A stretch of DNA of 64,000 nucleotides from Orbaceae bacterium ESL0721 (lineage in GTDB: Bacteria > Pseudomonadota > Gammaproteobacteria > Enterobacterales > Orbaceae), in contig JAQTHZ010000002.1 in assembly GCA_029433365.1 (NCBI GenBank), forward strand, positions 744,001 through 808,000, in the 5' to 3' direction. Below are positions 51,541-62,538 of the stretch, one piece after another. The notes below the pieces were generated by a model, which worked only from the letters and a program-made list of their open reading frames with translations, did no database searches and was not told where the DNA came from. The position numbers and the translations under genes were made by a program. Within the stretch, counting starts at the first letter, position 1. Each line of letters opens with the position of its first letter.

Positions 51541-53207
51541 TCAAATATCTTCCATATCGTCATCTATATCTTCTAAATCGTCAAAATTATTTAAAAACTT
51601 CTCTTATCCATCTTGTTACCATTTATATAAACATTGGGAGCAGTTTTCTGATAATTTACATCGGTAAAGAACCCTTTAACGCCATCTTTTTCGAATAGAA
51701 TCATATCTGAATGGTTGAAAAAGAGTTGCCCCATCATCTGAACATAACTATCCATATTGTCAACTTGGCGACTAATGACGCCATCTTGGCTAGGGTTGTT
51801 CCACTGAGCTAATATTTTAGCAATCACTCTAGATGGCGCATCAAATTTAAATTTCATTGACTCAATATTGTCCATACCCACATCCGCGTCAAAACTATTG
51901 ACACCTGTCAACGCTAAATTAATGACTAAATTGATATCACCTTCGCTATTGTGCCAATTTAGTTTGTCTATATTAAAGATTAATGGTGCTGGCTTTGCAT
52001 TATCATTCGGTAAATTATCTTGATCGAAGTAATTATAATTTATAATCTATCTCTTTAAAATTTATCCCCTTAAAGTCCATATTTAATACGCCACTACCAA
52101 TATTTTGTTTGCCATAATTGAGTGAACCAACAGTGCTTTTAAAAGAGCCATCAACATATTTTGACTGTTTTAACTGATATGCCTGTTCAATGGTTAAATC
52201 ATTAATGAGAAGTTCACTGTTATTTGAATCAAAGAGTGGGTAATTTATACTAATTTTATCCGCTTTTGCTTTATAAGTGACATCCATATTTATATTATGG
52301 ATACTACCTTGAGACTGTAAATTATTAATCGCAATTCCTACTTTGGCACCAATTAACTTATCAGGGATATTGATGTCAAAGTTATCCGCTTTAAATCGAT
52401 ATGTTGTGGCACTATTATCGCTATTGGGTTGTACAGCTAAGTGCCAATTTTCAAAATTAATTACGGGTAAAGCAACCCCTTTAACAAGATAAGCGAATTT
52501 ATCTAAGTCGATATTTAACTCCTCTATAGCAAGTAACTGTTCATCCTCTTTACGCAATCAATCGGCACCATCACTGACGGCTAAGCGAATTTACTAAGGC
52601 TATTTATGAGGGTCATCTCACCAGCGGATAAGAGTAACTGTTCATCCTCTTTATTTTGGTAATCAATCGGCCTACTCATCACGTTAAGGTTAATTGCATT
52701 CTGGTAACTTACACCTGCATAAGCGGTAATAAATGGCTTATTACCAGCTAACTGCCACAGTTTCGGCGATGCTGCTTCAGTTGTGGTGTATTCAATCCAG
52801 CTCTTCAATGGTAATAGGTGACCTTTGGTAACGGCTGCAATAGGGAAGGGTCCGTGATAGATGGTGATATCATCATCAAATATAATATCGTCAAATTCTT
52901 TCGAATTTACTCTTTGATTAACTTCATCTTCTTTAAGGTGGGCATTGATCGTAAGATGTAATTTGGTTGAAAAGATCCCTTTTTGGTAGTTGCTATAGCT
53001 TATTTTGGTATCAAATAGTTTAGTCTGGCTGTTTAACTGATCGGTAAATTCTGCAAGGCTATTATCAATATTATCTTCAATAACTTTGCCGGGATACCAT
53101 GAGGCACCAACATATCCCCTTATTAAGGTCCTCATGACTTTGGCACCACCAACATACCCAGCGGCTAAGATAGCAATTGTGGTAACTGCAATTAGACTCT
53201 TTTTCAC
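51541..53207 (-). pseudogene. ydgA: DUF945 protein YdgA-like, several frame breaks
   Basis: E. coli YdgA is a 502-residue envelope protein of unknown function. Here MKKSLIAVTTIAILAAGYVGG is a signal anchor, followed by SYSNYQKGIFSTKLHL, YHGPFPIAAV and a LKSWIEYTTTE segment. Frames change near 52581, near 52035 and near 51595 (A/T runs). The restored end is a short acidic tail (LNNFDDLEDIDDDMEDI). Around 52510-52660 the stretch coding KEDEQLL is present twice, about 110 bp apart, which suggests a local duplication. Without the breaks it would be one gene of about 550 codons. Confidence 0.75.
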
Positions 53208-53296
53208 TCTTTATCCTTCCTTTATTAATTGTTCTGATTTATTAGACAGTTGAATCTGTCAGATTAATTATAAAATTTTTAATATTAACGAGTTAA

Positions 53297-56200
53297 CTAA
53301 GCTCGATTCTCCGCAAAGGTCGTTAATAATTTTTTAATATAATCGATACGTTCAGTGCGCGGTAGCTCAGTAGTCAGCAATTTTAATCTATTTTGACCCT
53401 CTAAACGATATTTTTTAGGCTCTTTCTGGATGATCTCTATTAAATAATCTATCGATACACTATTTTTGGCACCAAACTCAATAAAACCGCCTTTCTCGCC
53501 AAACTCTATTTTAGTGATGCCAAGCCGAGCTGCTTGTTGACGAATCTCTGCCGTTGCTAGTAAAAAGAGCACCGGATCTGGGAGCGGCCCGAAGCGATCG
53601 CGCATCTCCACTTTTATTTCAGTTAATTCATCACCCTCTCGGGTACAAAAGTGTCAGAATTAAACACTGCTAGCTATCCGTTTATCCAGTGATATTTCAT
53701 ATTCATGACATCCGTTTATAGAGTGTAGACATAAAAGTGTCAGGAATTAAAGTTGGCAGCCGGAGCTCAATATCGGTCTGTTGACTGGTTAACAGTGACT
53801 CTAACGTTGGCTCTCTCCCCTCTTGTAGCGATTTTACAGCATCCTCTAATAGCTCAATATAGAGATTAAAACCGATCGATTGAATCTGCCCACTCTGATC
53901 ACTCCCTAACAGCTCACCGGCACCGCGGATCTCTAAATCATGGGTGGCTAAAGCAAATCCAGCACCAAGATCCTCAAGTTGCGCTATCGCCTCTAACCGT
54001 TTTTTTGCATCTTTACTCAGTAATTTAGGGTGAGGGGTCAAAAGGTAGGCGTAGGCCTGATGGTAAGAACGACCGATTCGCCCTCGTAGTTGGTGCAACT
54101 GCGCCAAGCCAAACTTATCGGCACGCTCAATAATAATCGTATTGGCATTTGGGATATCAATACCGGTCTCAATAATCGTTTGTACAGACCAGTAGATTAC
54201 TGCGTTGATGGTGAAAATCGTTCATAATGCGCTCAAGATCGCGTTCATGCATCTGCCCATGGGCAACAGCCAGCCTTGCTTCTGGCACCAACTCGGCAAG
54301 TTGATCCCGAATTTTTTCAATCGTTGCAACATCGTTATGGAGATAGTAGACCTGCCCACCGCGTAAAATTTCACGCAGAATCGCTTCACGAATCATCATA
54401 TCATCATATTCACGAACAAATGTTTTCACCGCTAAACGGCGAGCCGGTGGCGTGGCAATGATTGAGAAGTCGCGCATCCCACTCATCGCCATATTGAGTG
54501 TTCGTGGAATAGGGGTAGCAGTTAGCGTTAAAATATCGATATTGGCACGCATTGCTTTGATACGCTCTTTTTGACGTACCCCAAAACGGTGCTCTTCATC
54601 AACAATCAAGAGCCCCAAATCACGCCACTTCACCTCCTCTTGTAGCAGTTTATGGGTACCGATTACAATATCCACTTTCCCCTGTTGAGATCCTCAATAA
54701 CTGCCTGCTGCTGTTTAGCAGTTTTAAAGCGCGATAGGCTCTCAATCCGGATAGGCCAGTTGGCAAATCGATCACAAAAGTTTTCGTAATGCTGTTCAGC
54801 AAGTAGGGTAGTTGGGACTAACAGTGCCACCTGCTTATGGTTTATCACAGCAAGGAAGGCAGCACGAATTGCTACTTCGGTTTTACCAAATCCAACATCG
54901 CCACAGACGAGACGATCCATCGCTTGCGGTGAGCACATATCACCAATTACAGCACCGATTGCTCGCTGTTGATCTTCCGTCTCTTCATAGGGGAATCCTT
55001 GGCAAAATAGTTCGTATTGCTCTCGATCTTGCACAAACGCAAATCCTGGTTTGCTCTCCCGTTCAGCATAGATATCTAATAGCTCCGCCGCAACATCTCG
55101 CACCTTTTCGGCCGCTTTTTGGCGCGCTTTACTCCAACTATCAGTACCAAGTCTATTAAGAGTGTGACATTCTCAGCATCATTAATGAATAACGGCTAAT
55201 AAGATTAAGTGAGGAGACAGGTACATAGAGTTTGGTCTCGTTAGCATAGATAAGCAGCAGATATTCCGCCGTAATACCGTTGGTCTCAAGTGTTGTCAAG
55301 CCAGCATATCTACCCACCCCATGTTCAAGATGGACAACCGGTTTACGGGGGTCAGCTCAGCTAGGCTGCGGATAAGCAGATCACTATTGATAGTCTGCTT
55401 TGACTCTCTTCTCCGCCTAATGATCGATCGCCCAAATAGCTCATTTTCGGTGATAAAAGCGATCTCATCCTGCGTATTAATAAAGCCCTGTTCACTAGAG
55501 CCAATGGTTAAAAAGAGATGATCTTGATCACAGTTCGATATTAACGAAAGATCATCTAAATTGGGTAAAAAAGTGGGATAGATCTTTATACGTGCTAACA
55601 CCTCTTGCAAAGCTTCCCGACGCCCTTCGGACTCTACTGAAAATATGATTTTACCGTTAGCATATTGAGTAAAAAATTGGTCAATAAACTGTTGAAATCG
55701 CTGGTAAGGATCGCGCTGCTGAATCTGTATTGCCATCTCCGGTAGTGTTGCAAATGGCAGATTTACTTGATTTGCTGACTCTTTTATACTCTCTGTCGAT
55801 AAAACCACACGTGGGTAGTGCTTAAAGTGGGCAAACAGCTCATCGGTACGGAGCCAAATTTGGTTAGGCGGTAAAAGCGGACGGAGTGGATCGACTTTTC
55901 GACTAGCAAAACGCTGCTCGATATCTTGCCAATATTTATCGGCATACTGCTCAATATGGCGGGTATTGAGAACGAGTGTATTATCAGGGAAGTAACTAAA
56001 TAACGGGGTGAGTGGCTCAGCAAAAAAGAGCGGCTGCCAATACTCGATACCCGTTGGCAAAATATGTTTACTCACCTGCTGATAGATACTCTCTTGATCT
56101 AATCGCACTTCAAAATTGTCGCGCCAATTTTTCCGAAATAGTTCAATAGCATTTTTATCAAAAGGGAACTCATGGGCGGGGAGCAGCTCGATGGCATCAA

Positions 56201-56817
56201 CCTCGGTAATAGTGCGCTGGGTCTCAACATCAAAGGTGCGAATGGTCTCTATCTCATCGTCAAAAAAATCGATCCGAAAAGGGAGGGTACTGCCCATTGG
56301 GTAGAGATCAAACAGTGATCCACGCGTCGCATATTCACCATGCTCCATCACCTGACTCACAGCGCGGTAACCAGCATTTTCAAGTTGCATGCGGAGATTA
56401 TCTCGACTCATCTTCTGACCCGTTTTCATAATGAAAACTTGCTCACTAAAGTAGTTACGCGGGCAGACCTTCTGCAAGAGTGTATTGATAGGGAGAATTA
56501 ACGCCCCTTTTTGAATATGCGTTAACTGGAAGAGGCAGGCAAGCCTTTCAGAGATAATATCCTGATGGGGTGAAAAACTGTCATAAGGCAGCGTCTCCCA
56601 ATCTGGAAATAGCAGGGATGGGATCGAGGAGAACTGTTTCAGCTCCTCATGTATGCGGGTCGTCTGCTGCATATCGTCTGTGACAATGTACCACAAGTCC
56701 ATTGTGTGCATTGATAATTTGAGCACAAACCAGCGAGAGTGAAGAGCCCACTAACTGCCCTAACTGTTTTACCTCTCCCGCTTTTTGTGGGAGGGTGGTA
56801 ACGGTAGATATTGACAT
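53297..56817 (-). pseudogene. mfd: Transcription-repair coupling factor Mfd, at least six frame breaks
   Basis: ATP-dependent translocase that removes stalled RNA polymerase and recruits UvrA. All parts of the ~1150-residue protein are there in order but in different frames: N-terminal UvrB-like region (PYDSFSPHQDIISERLACL, QVMEHGEYATRGSLFDLYPMG), RNA-polymerase-binding region (HLEHGVGRYAG), helicase with DRLVCGDVGFGKTEVA, VDEEHRFGVRQKERI and TATPIPRTLNMAMSGMRD, then [17 protein letters not shown] and the C-terminal domain (EFGEKGGFIEF). Breaks include one extra A in ACAAACG near 54165 and a short repeat change near 56690. Start ATG 56817. It is divergent from lolC. Confidence 0.88.
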
Positions 56818-57060
56818 AAAAATCTTAATGATATGGCTTAAAATAGTTCTCAATTATAACGCAAAGTGCAACAGGTTTGCTACCGCAGTTTAATGCTGTA
56901 TGATATGGCGATTTTTAATCGATTTATCTATAATGATCGGCAAAAACAGGTTAATTTCTTTGCTTTTAATTATGGCTGTTAATCAGAGCTATAACTATTA
57001 ACTATTAAAAACAGTTATTAAGAATATTTATTAAGAATAGTGATCAATCTAAATCCATCG

Positions 57061-57071
57061 ATGTTTTAGGG
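57061..57071 (-). promoter_or_regulatory. Partial 14-mer motif before lolC
   Basis: CCCTAAAACAT on the minus strand (11 of 14), 15 bp before the lolC start. It may be a diverged copy or chance. Confidence 0.3.
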
Positions 57072-57085
57072 ATAGGTGTGCAGTT

Positions 57086-58321
57086 ATGTCAAAAATGTTT
57101 CGCCCGTTAATCTTTTTTATCAGCTTTCGCTATATTTATGGGCAAAAAAATGGTGGATTTGGTCGCTTTGTCTCATGGCTATCAATGTTAGGCATTATGC
57201 TAGGATCGCTAGGGCTTATCGTCGTATTATCTGTTATGAATGGACTCGAAAATCAGATGCAAAATAATATTTTGCGATTCTTACCGCAAGCCGAAATCAC
57301 CTCATCACAATATCGTATCAATACTCATGATCTCCCTCGCCAGCAATTTACAACAATACCCAATGTCAATCAGATAACACCACTAATCACTAGCGATGTG
57401 GTGTTGCAAAGTGAGCATGGGATTACAGTAACTACGTTAATGGGGGTTGATCCCAATGAGTATGATCCGGTTCGTGACTATATCTATTGGGGTGATTTAA
57501 ACGATCTACAGGCAGGGCAGTACAATATTATTATCGGTTATCAATTGGCGGATCAACTGAAAGTGACGGTGGGTGATAAGATCCGCCTTATGGTGACTGA
57601 AGCGAGTCAAGTCACCCCAGTTGGGCGAATTCCGTCACAGCGCCTTTTTACTATTACGGGCATTTTTAATGTTAACCATGATATCAATCGATCGCTTATC
57701 TATATCAATCAAACCGATGCCAAAAATCTACTACGTTACCCTGCCGATACCATTACCAGTTGGCGCCTCTTTTTATCAAATCCTCTTAATATTGAATCAG
57801 TTACCAATAGTGCTTTGCCTAATAATCTTATTTTTAAAGATTGGCGATTAAAACGTGGTGAACTATTTCAAGCGGTTAAGATGGAAAAAAATGTGATGGG
57901 GTTACTGATTAGCCTGATTGTGATTGTTGCCGCCTTCAATATCATCACCTCACTCTCACTGCTAGTGTTAGAGAAGCAGGGCGAAGTGGCAATTTTAAAG
58001 ACGCAAGGACTTTCTAGGCTCAAAATTATGTTGATTTTTATTATTCAAGGTGCGAGTTCAGGCATCATTGGTACGCTGCTCGGAACCATTTTAGGCGTGA
58101 TACTGGCGCTCAATCTTAATGATCTTATGCAGCTACTGCATCTCTCATTTGCCGGTATTACGCTACCGACTTTAGTTGAACCGAAGCAGGATTATAATTA
58201 TTATTGGATTACTATGATTATAATTATTATTGGATTACTATGTTTATCACTTCTCTCAACGCTCTATCCTGCTTATAAGGCAGCCAATATTCAACCCGCC
58301 GAGGCGTTACGTTATGAATAA
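57086..58321 (+). CDS. lolC: Lipoprotein-releasing ABC transporter permease LolC
   Basis: Inner-membrane permease that, with LolE and the ATPase LolD, extracts lipoproteins and passes them to LolA. 411 residues (E. coli 399). First membrane helix at [19 protein letters not shown], then a large periplasmic domain (about residues 50-250), then three C-terminal helices; it ends [12 protein letters not shown] perfect 26-bp tandem duplication (58191-58242) codes the last-helix region ([13 protein letters not shown]); the frame reaches the conserved end only with both copies. ATG 57086. The stop overlaps lolD by 8 bp. Confidence 0.93.
   Translation: MSKMFRPLIFFISFRYIYGQKNGGFGRFVSWLSMLGIMLGSLGLIVVLSVMNGLENQMQNNILRFLPQAEITSSQYRINTHDLPRQQFTTIPNVNQITPLITSDVVLQSEHGITVTTLMGVDPNEYDPVRDYIYWGDLNDLQAGQYNIIIGYQLADQLKVTVGDKIRLMVTEASQVTPVGRIPSQRLFTITGIFNVNHDINRSLIYINQTDAKNLLRYPADTITSWRLFLSNPLNIESVTNSALPNNLIFKDWRLKRGELFQAVKMEKNVMGLLISLIVIVAAFNIITSLSLLVLEKQGEVAILKTQGLSRLKIMLIFIIQGASSGIIGTLLGTILGVILALNLNDLMQLLHLSFAGITLPTLVEPKQDYNYYWITMIIIIIGLLCLSLLSTLYPAYKAANIQPAEALRYE
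58191..58242 (+). repeat. 26-bp perfect tandem duplication inside lolC
   Basis: Two identical 26-bp units, AT-rich. Twenty-six is not a multiple of three; loss of one copy would end LolC early. Confidence 0.9.
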
Positions 58322-59054
58322 TCTCTCTACTAAACAGCTGGACAAAACTCCTCTGCTCTCAGCAAAACATCTCTGTAAAACCTATAAAGAGGGCAGTTTA
58401 GTTACCGAGGTGTTAAAAGATGTCACATTTGATATCTACCCAAAATCCCTGCTTGCCATTATTGGTAGCTCAGGTTCAGGAAAAAGTACCTTATTACATC
58501 TGTTAGGTGGATTAGATAGACCAAGTTTGGGTGAGATTATTTTTCAATCCCAAAAGATGAGTGCACTTTCAGAGACTGAAAAGGCAGCACTGCGGAATAA
58601 AAAAATTGGCTTTGTCTATCAGTTCCACCACCTTTTACCCGATTTTACCGCCTTAGAAAATATTGCCATGCCACTCTTAATTGGTGGCGTCTCGCCCAAT
58701 GAGGCGAAAGAGCGGGCGATGGCGATGGCGATGCTTGAGTCAGTCAACCTAGCCAAACGGGCAGGGCATAGGTCATCAGAGCTATCAGGCGGGGAGCGGC
58801 AGCGCGTAGCGATAGGGCGTGCGCTAATTAATCGCCCCGCACTTGTGATGGCAGATGAGCCAACCGGTAATTTGGATCGCTCCACCGCCGAGGCGATTTT
58901 TGAACTTCTTATTAAGCTCAATAGTGAGCAAGGTACCGCCTTTTTAGTGGTAACACATGATCTCGCATTAGCCAATAAGTTGGATAAACAGTTAGTTATG
59001 CGCGATGGTAAGTTAGATCTCACAGCAGACCAAAACAGCACAGCGGGTAAATAA
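58314..59054 (+). CDS. lolD: Lipoprotein-releasing ABC transporter ATPase LolD
   Basis: 246 residues from ATG 58314, which lies inside the last codons of lolC and gives the family start ([22 protein letters not shown]); an upstream in-frame ATG at 58230 is inside lolC and unlikely. Walker [13 protein letters not shown] near residue 50, Q-loop [16 protein letters not shown], signature [15 protein letters not shown] near 156 and Walker [12 protein letters not shown] near 179. lolE begins 1 bp after the stop. Intact. Confidence 0.96.
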   Translation: MNNLSTKQLDKTPLLSAKHLCKTYKEGSLVTEVLKDVTFDIYPKSLLAIIGSSGSGKSTLLHLLGGLDRPSLGEIIFQSQKMSALSETEKAALRNKKIGFVYQFHHLLPDFTALENIAMPLLIGGVSPNEAKERAMAMAMLESVNLAKRAGHRSSELSGGERQRVAIGRALINRPALVMADEPTGNLDRSTAEAIFELLIKLNSEQGTAFLVVTHDLALANKLDKQLVMRDGKLDLTADQNSTAGK

Positions 59055-59055
59055 G

Positions 59056-60327
59056 ATGAGTTTAGCCTTAGTTACCGCGATAAAATTTCGCAAAGGGCTG
59101 CGTAAAAGTGGCATGGTATCGCTTATATCAGTCATCTCAACACTCAGTATTGCCATTGGGCTGGCAGCGTTAATTATTGGGTTAAGTGCTATGAATGGTT
59201 TCGAACGTGAATTAAAAGATCGCGTGTTATCGGTCATGCCGCATGGTCAGATCTACTCGACAACTGGAACTATAGAGAACTGGCAACCGTTAGCGCAGCA
59301 GTTAGCACAAGATAGTAATATAACCTCTATCATGCCTTATGTCAGATTTACCGGTCTGCTTGAAAATGGGCGCAAATTGAGTGCAATCGAGGTCCGTGGA
59401 GTCGATCCAGCAGAAACAGCAAGAAGTAGTAAGCTACCAAATTATGTGCTTAACGATCGCTGGCAAACATTTAAAGCCGATGAGGGTCAGATTATTATTG
59501 GTGCAGGGTTAGCCCAAACATTAGGAGCTAAAGAGGATAGTTGGGTTACGCTACTGATTCCCTCCCTTAGCCAAGATAATCAACTCAAACCGCCAAAACG
59601 AATCCGGCTACGAGTCGCCGGCATATTAGATCTTAATGGGAGCTTAAGTAATAATTTGGCAATTATCCCCCTTAAAGATGCACAAAAACTGTTGAATCTT
59701 GGTGATAGCGTGACGGGTTTGATGATCAATGTGAAAGATCTCTATCACGCGAGTAGCGTTATCAATCACACGCTTTTTAAACTCAATCTTGCAACAACTC
59801 TTGTCGCATCGAGTTGGGAGCAGAGTTATGGTTATATGTACAACGATATTCAGATGATTCGCCAAATCATGTACTTAGCGATGATTGTGGTGATTGGCGT
59901 TGCCTGTTTTAATATTGTCTCAACGTTAGTGATTGCGGTGAAAGATAAACAGCGTGATATCGCCATTTTAAAGACTTTAGGTGCTACTAATAGATTAATT
60001 CGCCGCATCTTTATCTGGTACGGCGTCATCTCTGGATTTATTGGTAGTGTGATTGGCGTACTATTGGGGGTGATTGTTTCGTGGCAACTTTCTTCGATTA
60101 TGGGCTTTATTGAGTCCCTTTTAGGGCATAAATTACTCAATAGCCATATCTATTTTGTCGATTTTTTACCTTCGAAAATAGATCCTATTGATATTATTAT
60201 CGTCTTTTGCACCGCAATGTTACTCTCAAGGAGGGCATTTAAAACTTTTGCATCGCTTATTGCAAGTTACTACCCTGCAAGGAGGGCATGTAAAATTGAA
60301 CCAGCTAGGATCTTAAGTAGCTTTTAA
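59056..60327 (+). CDS. lolE: Lipoprotein-releasing ABC transporter permease LolE
   Basis: Second permease of LolCDE; 423 residues (E. coli 414). Helix 1 is VISTLSIAIGLAALIIGLSAMNGF, then the periplasmic domain, then LVIAVKDKQRDIAILKTLGAT near residue 290 and two more helices. It ends IASYYPARRACKIEPARILSSF. About nine extra residues (SRRAFKTF) sit before that end, where a 12-base string (CAAGGAGGGCAT) occurs twice, at 60228 and 60278, suggesting a small duplication. Otherwise intact. Confidence 0.94.
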   Translation: MSLALVTAIKFRKGLRKSGMVSLISVISTLSIAIGLAALIIGLSAMNGFERELKDRVLSVMPHGQIYSTTGTIENWQPLAQQLAQDSNITSIMPYVRFTGLLENGRKLSAIEVRGVDPAETARSSKLPNYVLNDRWQTFKADEGQIIIGAGLAQTLGAKEDSWVTLLIPSLSQDNQLKPPKRIRLRVAGILDLNGSLSNNLAIIPLKDAQKLLNLGDSVTGLMINVKDLYHASSVINHTLFKLNLATTLVASSWEQSYGYMYNDIQMIRQIMYLAMIVVIGVACFNIVSTLVIAVKDKQRDIAILKTLGATNRLIRRIFIWYGVISGFIGSVIGVLLGVIVSWQLSSIMGFIESLLGHKLLNSHIYFVDFLPSKIDPIDIIIVFCTAMLLSRRAFKTFASLIASYYPARRACKIEPARILSSF

Positions 60328-60732
60328 TTCTTTTTAATCAGGAGTATAGTTAAAGCTCGTTTACATTTTTCTGTTTAAATTTAAATAAATTTAACAAAAT
60401 AAGTTCATAATAGCGGGTCTAATCCCCATTATGATTATTGTAGCTGAGCTAATACTATGAATCATAAAAAGCAACTTATCGTAAAATTATTAGATGAAAC
60501 ACCAATTAAAATTAACGGAAGTAACCCGTGGGATGTTCAGATCAATGATGACTCTTTTTATGGACAGGTACTCAAAGAGGGGTCGATCGGATTAGGCGAA
60601 TCCTACATGCAAGGGAAGTGGGAATCAGATCAGATAGATGAGATGATTAACATTATTCTTCAACATAATTTGGATGAGAAAGTCCACACCAAATTTGATC
60701 TCATCACTAAACTCCGTTTTCTACTTTTCAAC

Positions 60733-60784
60733 TTACAAAGCAAAACTCGCGCCTATATTTTACAAAGCAAAATCGCGCCTATAT
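60733..60784 (+). repeat. 26/25-bp imperfect tandem duplication in cfa
   Basis: Second copy lacks one C. It interrupts the codons for the YIVGEKHYDFGNDLF region. Confidence 0.88.
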
Positions 60785-61282
60785 TGTTGGGCGAAAACAT
60801 TACGATTTTGGTAATGATCTCTTTGAAAAAATGTTAGATAAAGAGCTCAATTACTCCTGCGGTTACTGGAAAAATGCCAATAATTTAGATGAAGCGCAAG
60901 AGGCAAAATTGGATCTAATAGCACAAAAGTTACAGTTAAAGCCCGGAATGAAAGTGCTTGATGTTGGTTGTGGTTGGGGTGGTTTTAGTGAATTTGCTGC
61001 CAGAAAATATGGTTGCGAAGTGAAAGGGATCACCATCTCGAAAGAGCAAGCTGATTATGCTCAAAAGCGTTGCCAAGGTCTACCAGTTGAGATTGCTCTA
61101 ATGGATTACCGCGATCTAGATGAGAAGTGCAATCGCATCGTCTCAATCGGTATGTTTGAACATGTCGGTCAAAAAATTATGCCACCTATTTCACCAAACT
61201 AAACAGTCTATTAGCTGATGATGGACTCTTTCTTCTCCACACCATCGGTACTAACACCTCCCATCTTGGTAATGATCCTTGG

Positions 61283-61352
61283 CTCAATAAATATATCTTT
61301 CCCAATGGCGTATTACCCTCAATAAATATATCTTTCCCAATGGCGTATTACC
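61283..61352 (+). repeat. 35-bp perfect tandem duplication in cfa
   Basis: Two identical 35-bp units covering the NKYIFPNGVLPS codons; changes the frame. Confidence 0.93.
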
Positions 61353-61626
61353 CTCAATTGCACAGTTAAGCCGAGCAACCGAAGGGAAGTTTATTATGGA
61401 AGATTGGCAAAACTTTGGTCCTGATTATGATAAAACGCTGATGGCATGGCATGAAAACTTAATGCGCAATAAGCCAGAACTGCAAAAGCACTACAGCAAA
61501 GAGGAGTTACGCATGTTCACCTACTACCTCCTCTGCTGTGCCGGCACCTTCCGCGCCAGAACAACCCAACTCTGGCAAGTGGTCTTCTCGAAAAAACGCA
61601 AAGAGCGTTATGATGCACCAAGGTGA

Positions 61627-62538
61627 TGTGAATAGGAGAGTAACTATTTGCTAAATTCACTGTTAAATAGAAATCCTGCTGCGATAGCAGTTGGCAGATT
61701 GGGTTTGGGAGGTAGTAAGGTGGGTAGATGTCCCTGTGGTCAAAATTACCAAACAGGTTGAGCCATTTATCCATCTCACTCTAACCACTGCCATCTGATC
61801 TTTCCCTAATTTAATAGAGACTTTTTAACACTAAAAAGTAGGCTATTATGAGCAAAAAAATAAGATCCCATTCTAAATAGGAAGCTATCAACTTCGCAGT
61901 AAACAGTAGTAAATAGCAGTAAACTTACCGATAAACAGCTAATGGTTAAGTTGAAAATTACAAAATATTTTGTAGGTGGATGGTAGAGCTTAGATCTAAT
62001 AGTACAAATTTCAAGCAAACAGTTCATTTTTTCTTAAAACCGGAAATCAAAAGCAGTTCACCGTTTTTACTATTTGCTGTCTATTAATGAAAATCTATTT
62101 CTATATGATATTTAGTTGCTGTTTTTTAAAGAGATAGTTAAATTATCTTTATGAAAAAAAATAGCTTAACCCTAAAACATTTTCAGGTAAAAGCCACTTT
62201 AATCCTCTCACTTATCTTTTAAATAAAAGCCAAAAATCGTGCTTTAAAAGGTAATCACTACTCAAAAAAAGATTTACCCATAATCTTGTTAACGCTCTGT
62301 TTATCAGTGTAATTAAATCAACTATTTGCTAAAAATTAACAACTATTTTGCTAAAAATTAACCATTGACGCCTAAATCAGGAGTTATTACTATTCTGCGT
62401 TTTTTATAAATAGCCATTAAATTCAATTACTAATTTCAATTATTAAATTCAATACTAAATTTAATCTTAAATCTAACTATAAATAATCAGATACCTGCCA
62501 AAAAAGGCACCCCATAACAATAAAAAAGGAATAACACA
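61627..62538. other. Long spacer between cfa and the exoprotein gene
   Basis: 912 bp, AT-rich toward the right, with the 14-mer motif at 62168-62181 and repeated ATTAAATTCAATT-like strings near 62410-62470. No TpsB transporter gene or other coding frame was found. Confidence 0.55.
62168..62181 (+). promoter_or_regulatory. 14-mer intergenic motif, copy 8 (upstream of the exoprotein)
   Basis: Exact AACCCTAAAACATT, 357 bp before the exoprotein start. Confidence 0.58.

Larger units (their letters stand above)
60457..61626 (+). pseudogene. cfa: Cyclopropane-fatty-acyl-phospholipid synthase, broken by two tandem duplications and an indel
   Basis: Adds a methylene from SAM to unsaturated membrane lipids. 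In order: NGSNPWDVQINDDSFYGQVL, SIGLGESYMQGKW, then after the first break DKELNYSCGYW, SAM motif VLDVGCGWGGFSEFAA, GITISKEQADYA and MFEHVGQK. After further breaks come MEDWQNFGPDYDKTLMAWHEN and the end YYLLCCAGTFRARTTQLWQ. Breaks: an imperfect 26/25-bp duplication at 60733-60784, a missing A near 61178, and a perfect 35-bp duplication at 61283-61352. Larger duplications are unlike simple homopolymer errors, so this copy may be truly dead. Confidence 0.85.

Noticed and set aside
61806-62027. 73-residue minus-strand frame in the cfa-exoprotein spacer
   Set aside because: No ribosome site, low complexity and no similarity; the spacer looks non-coding.
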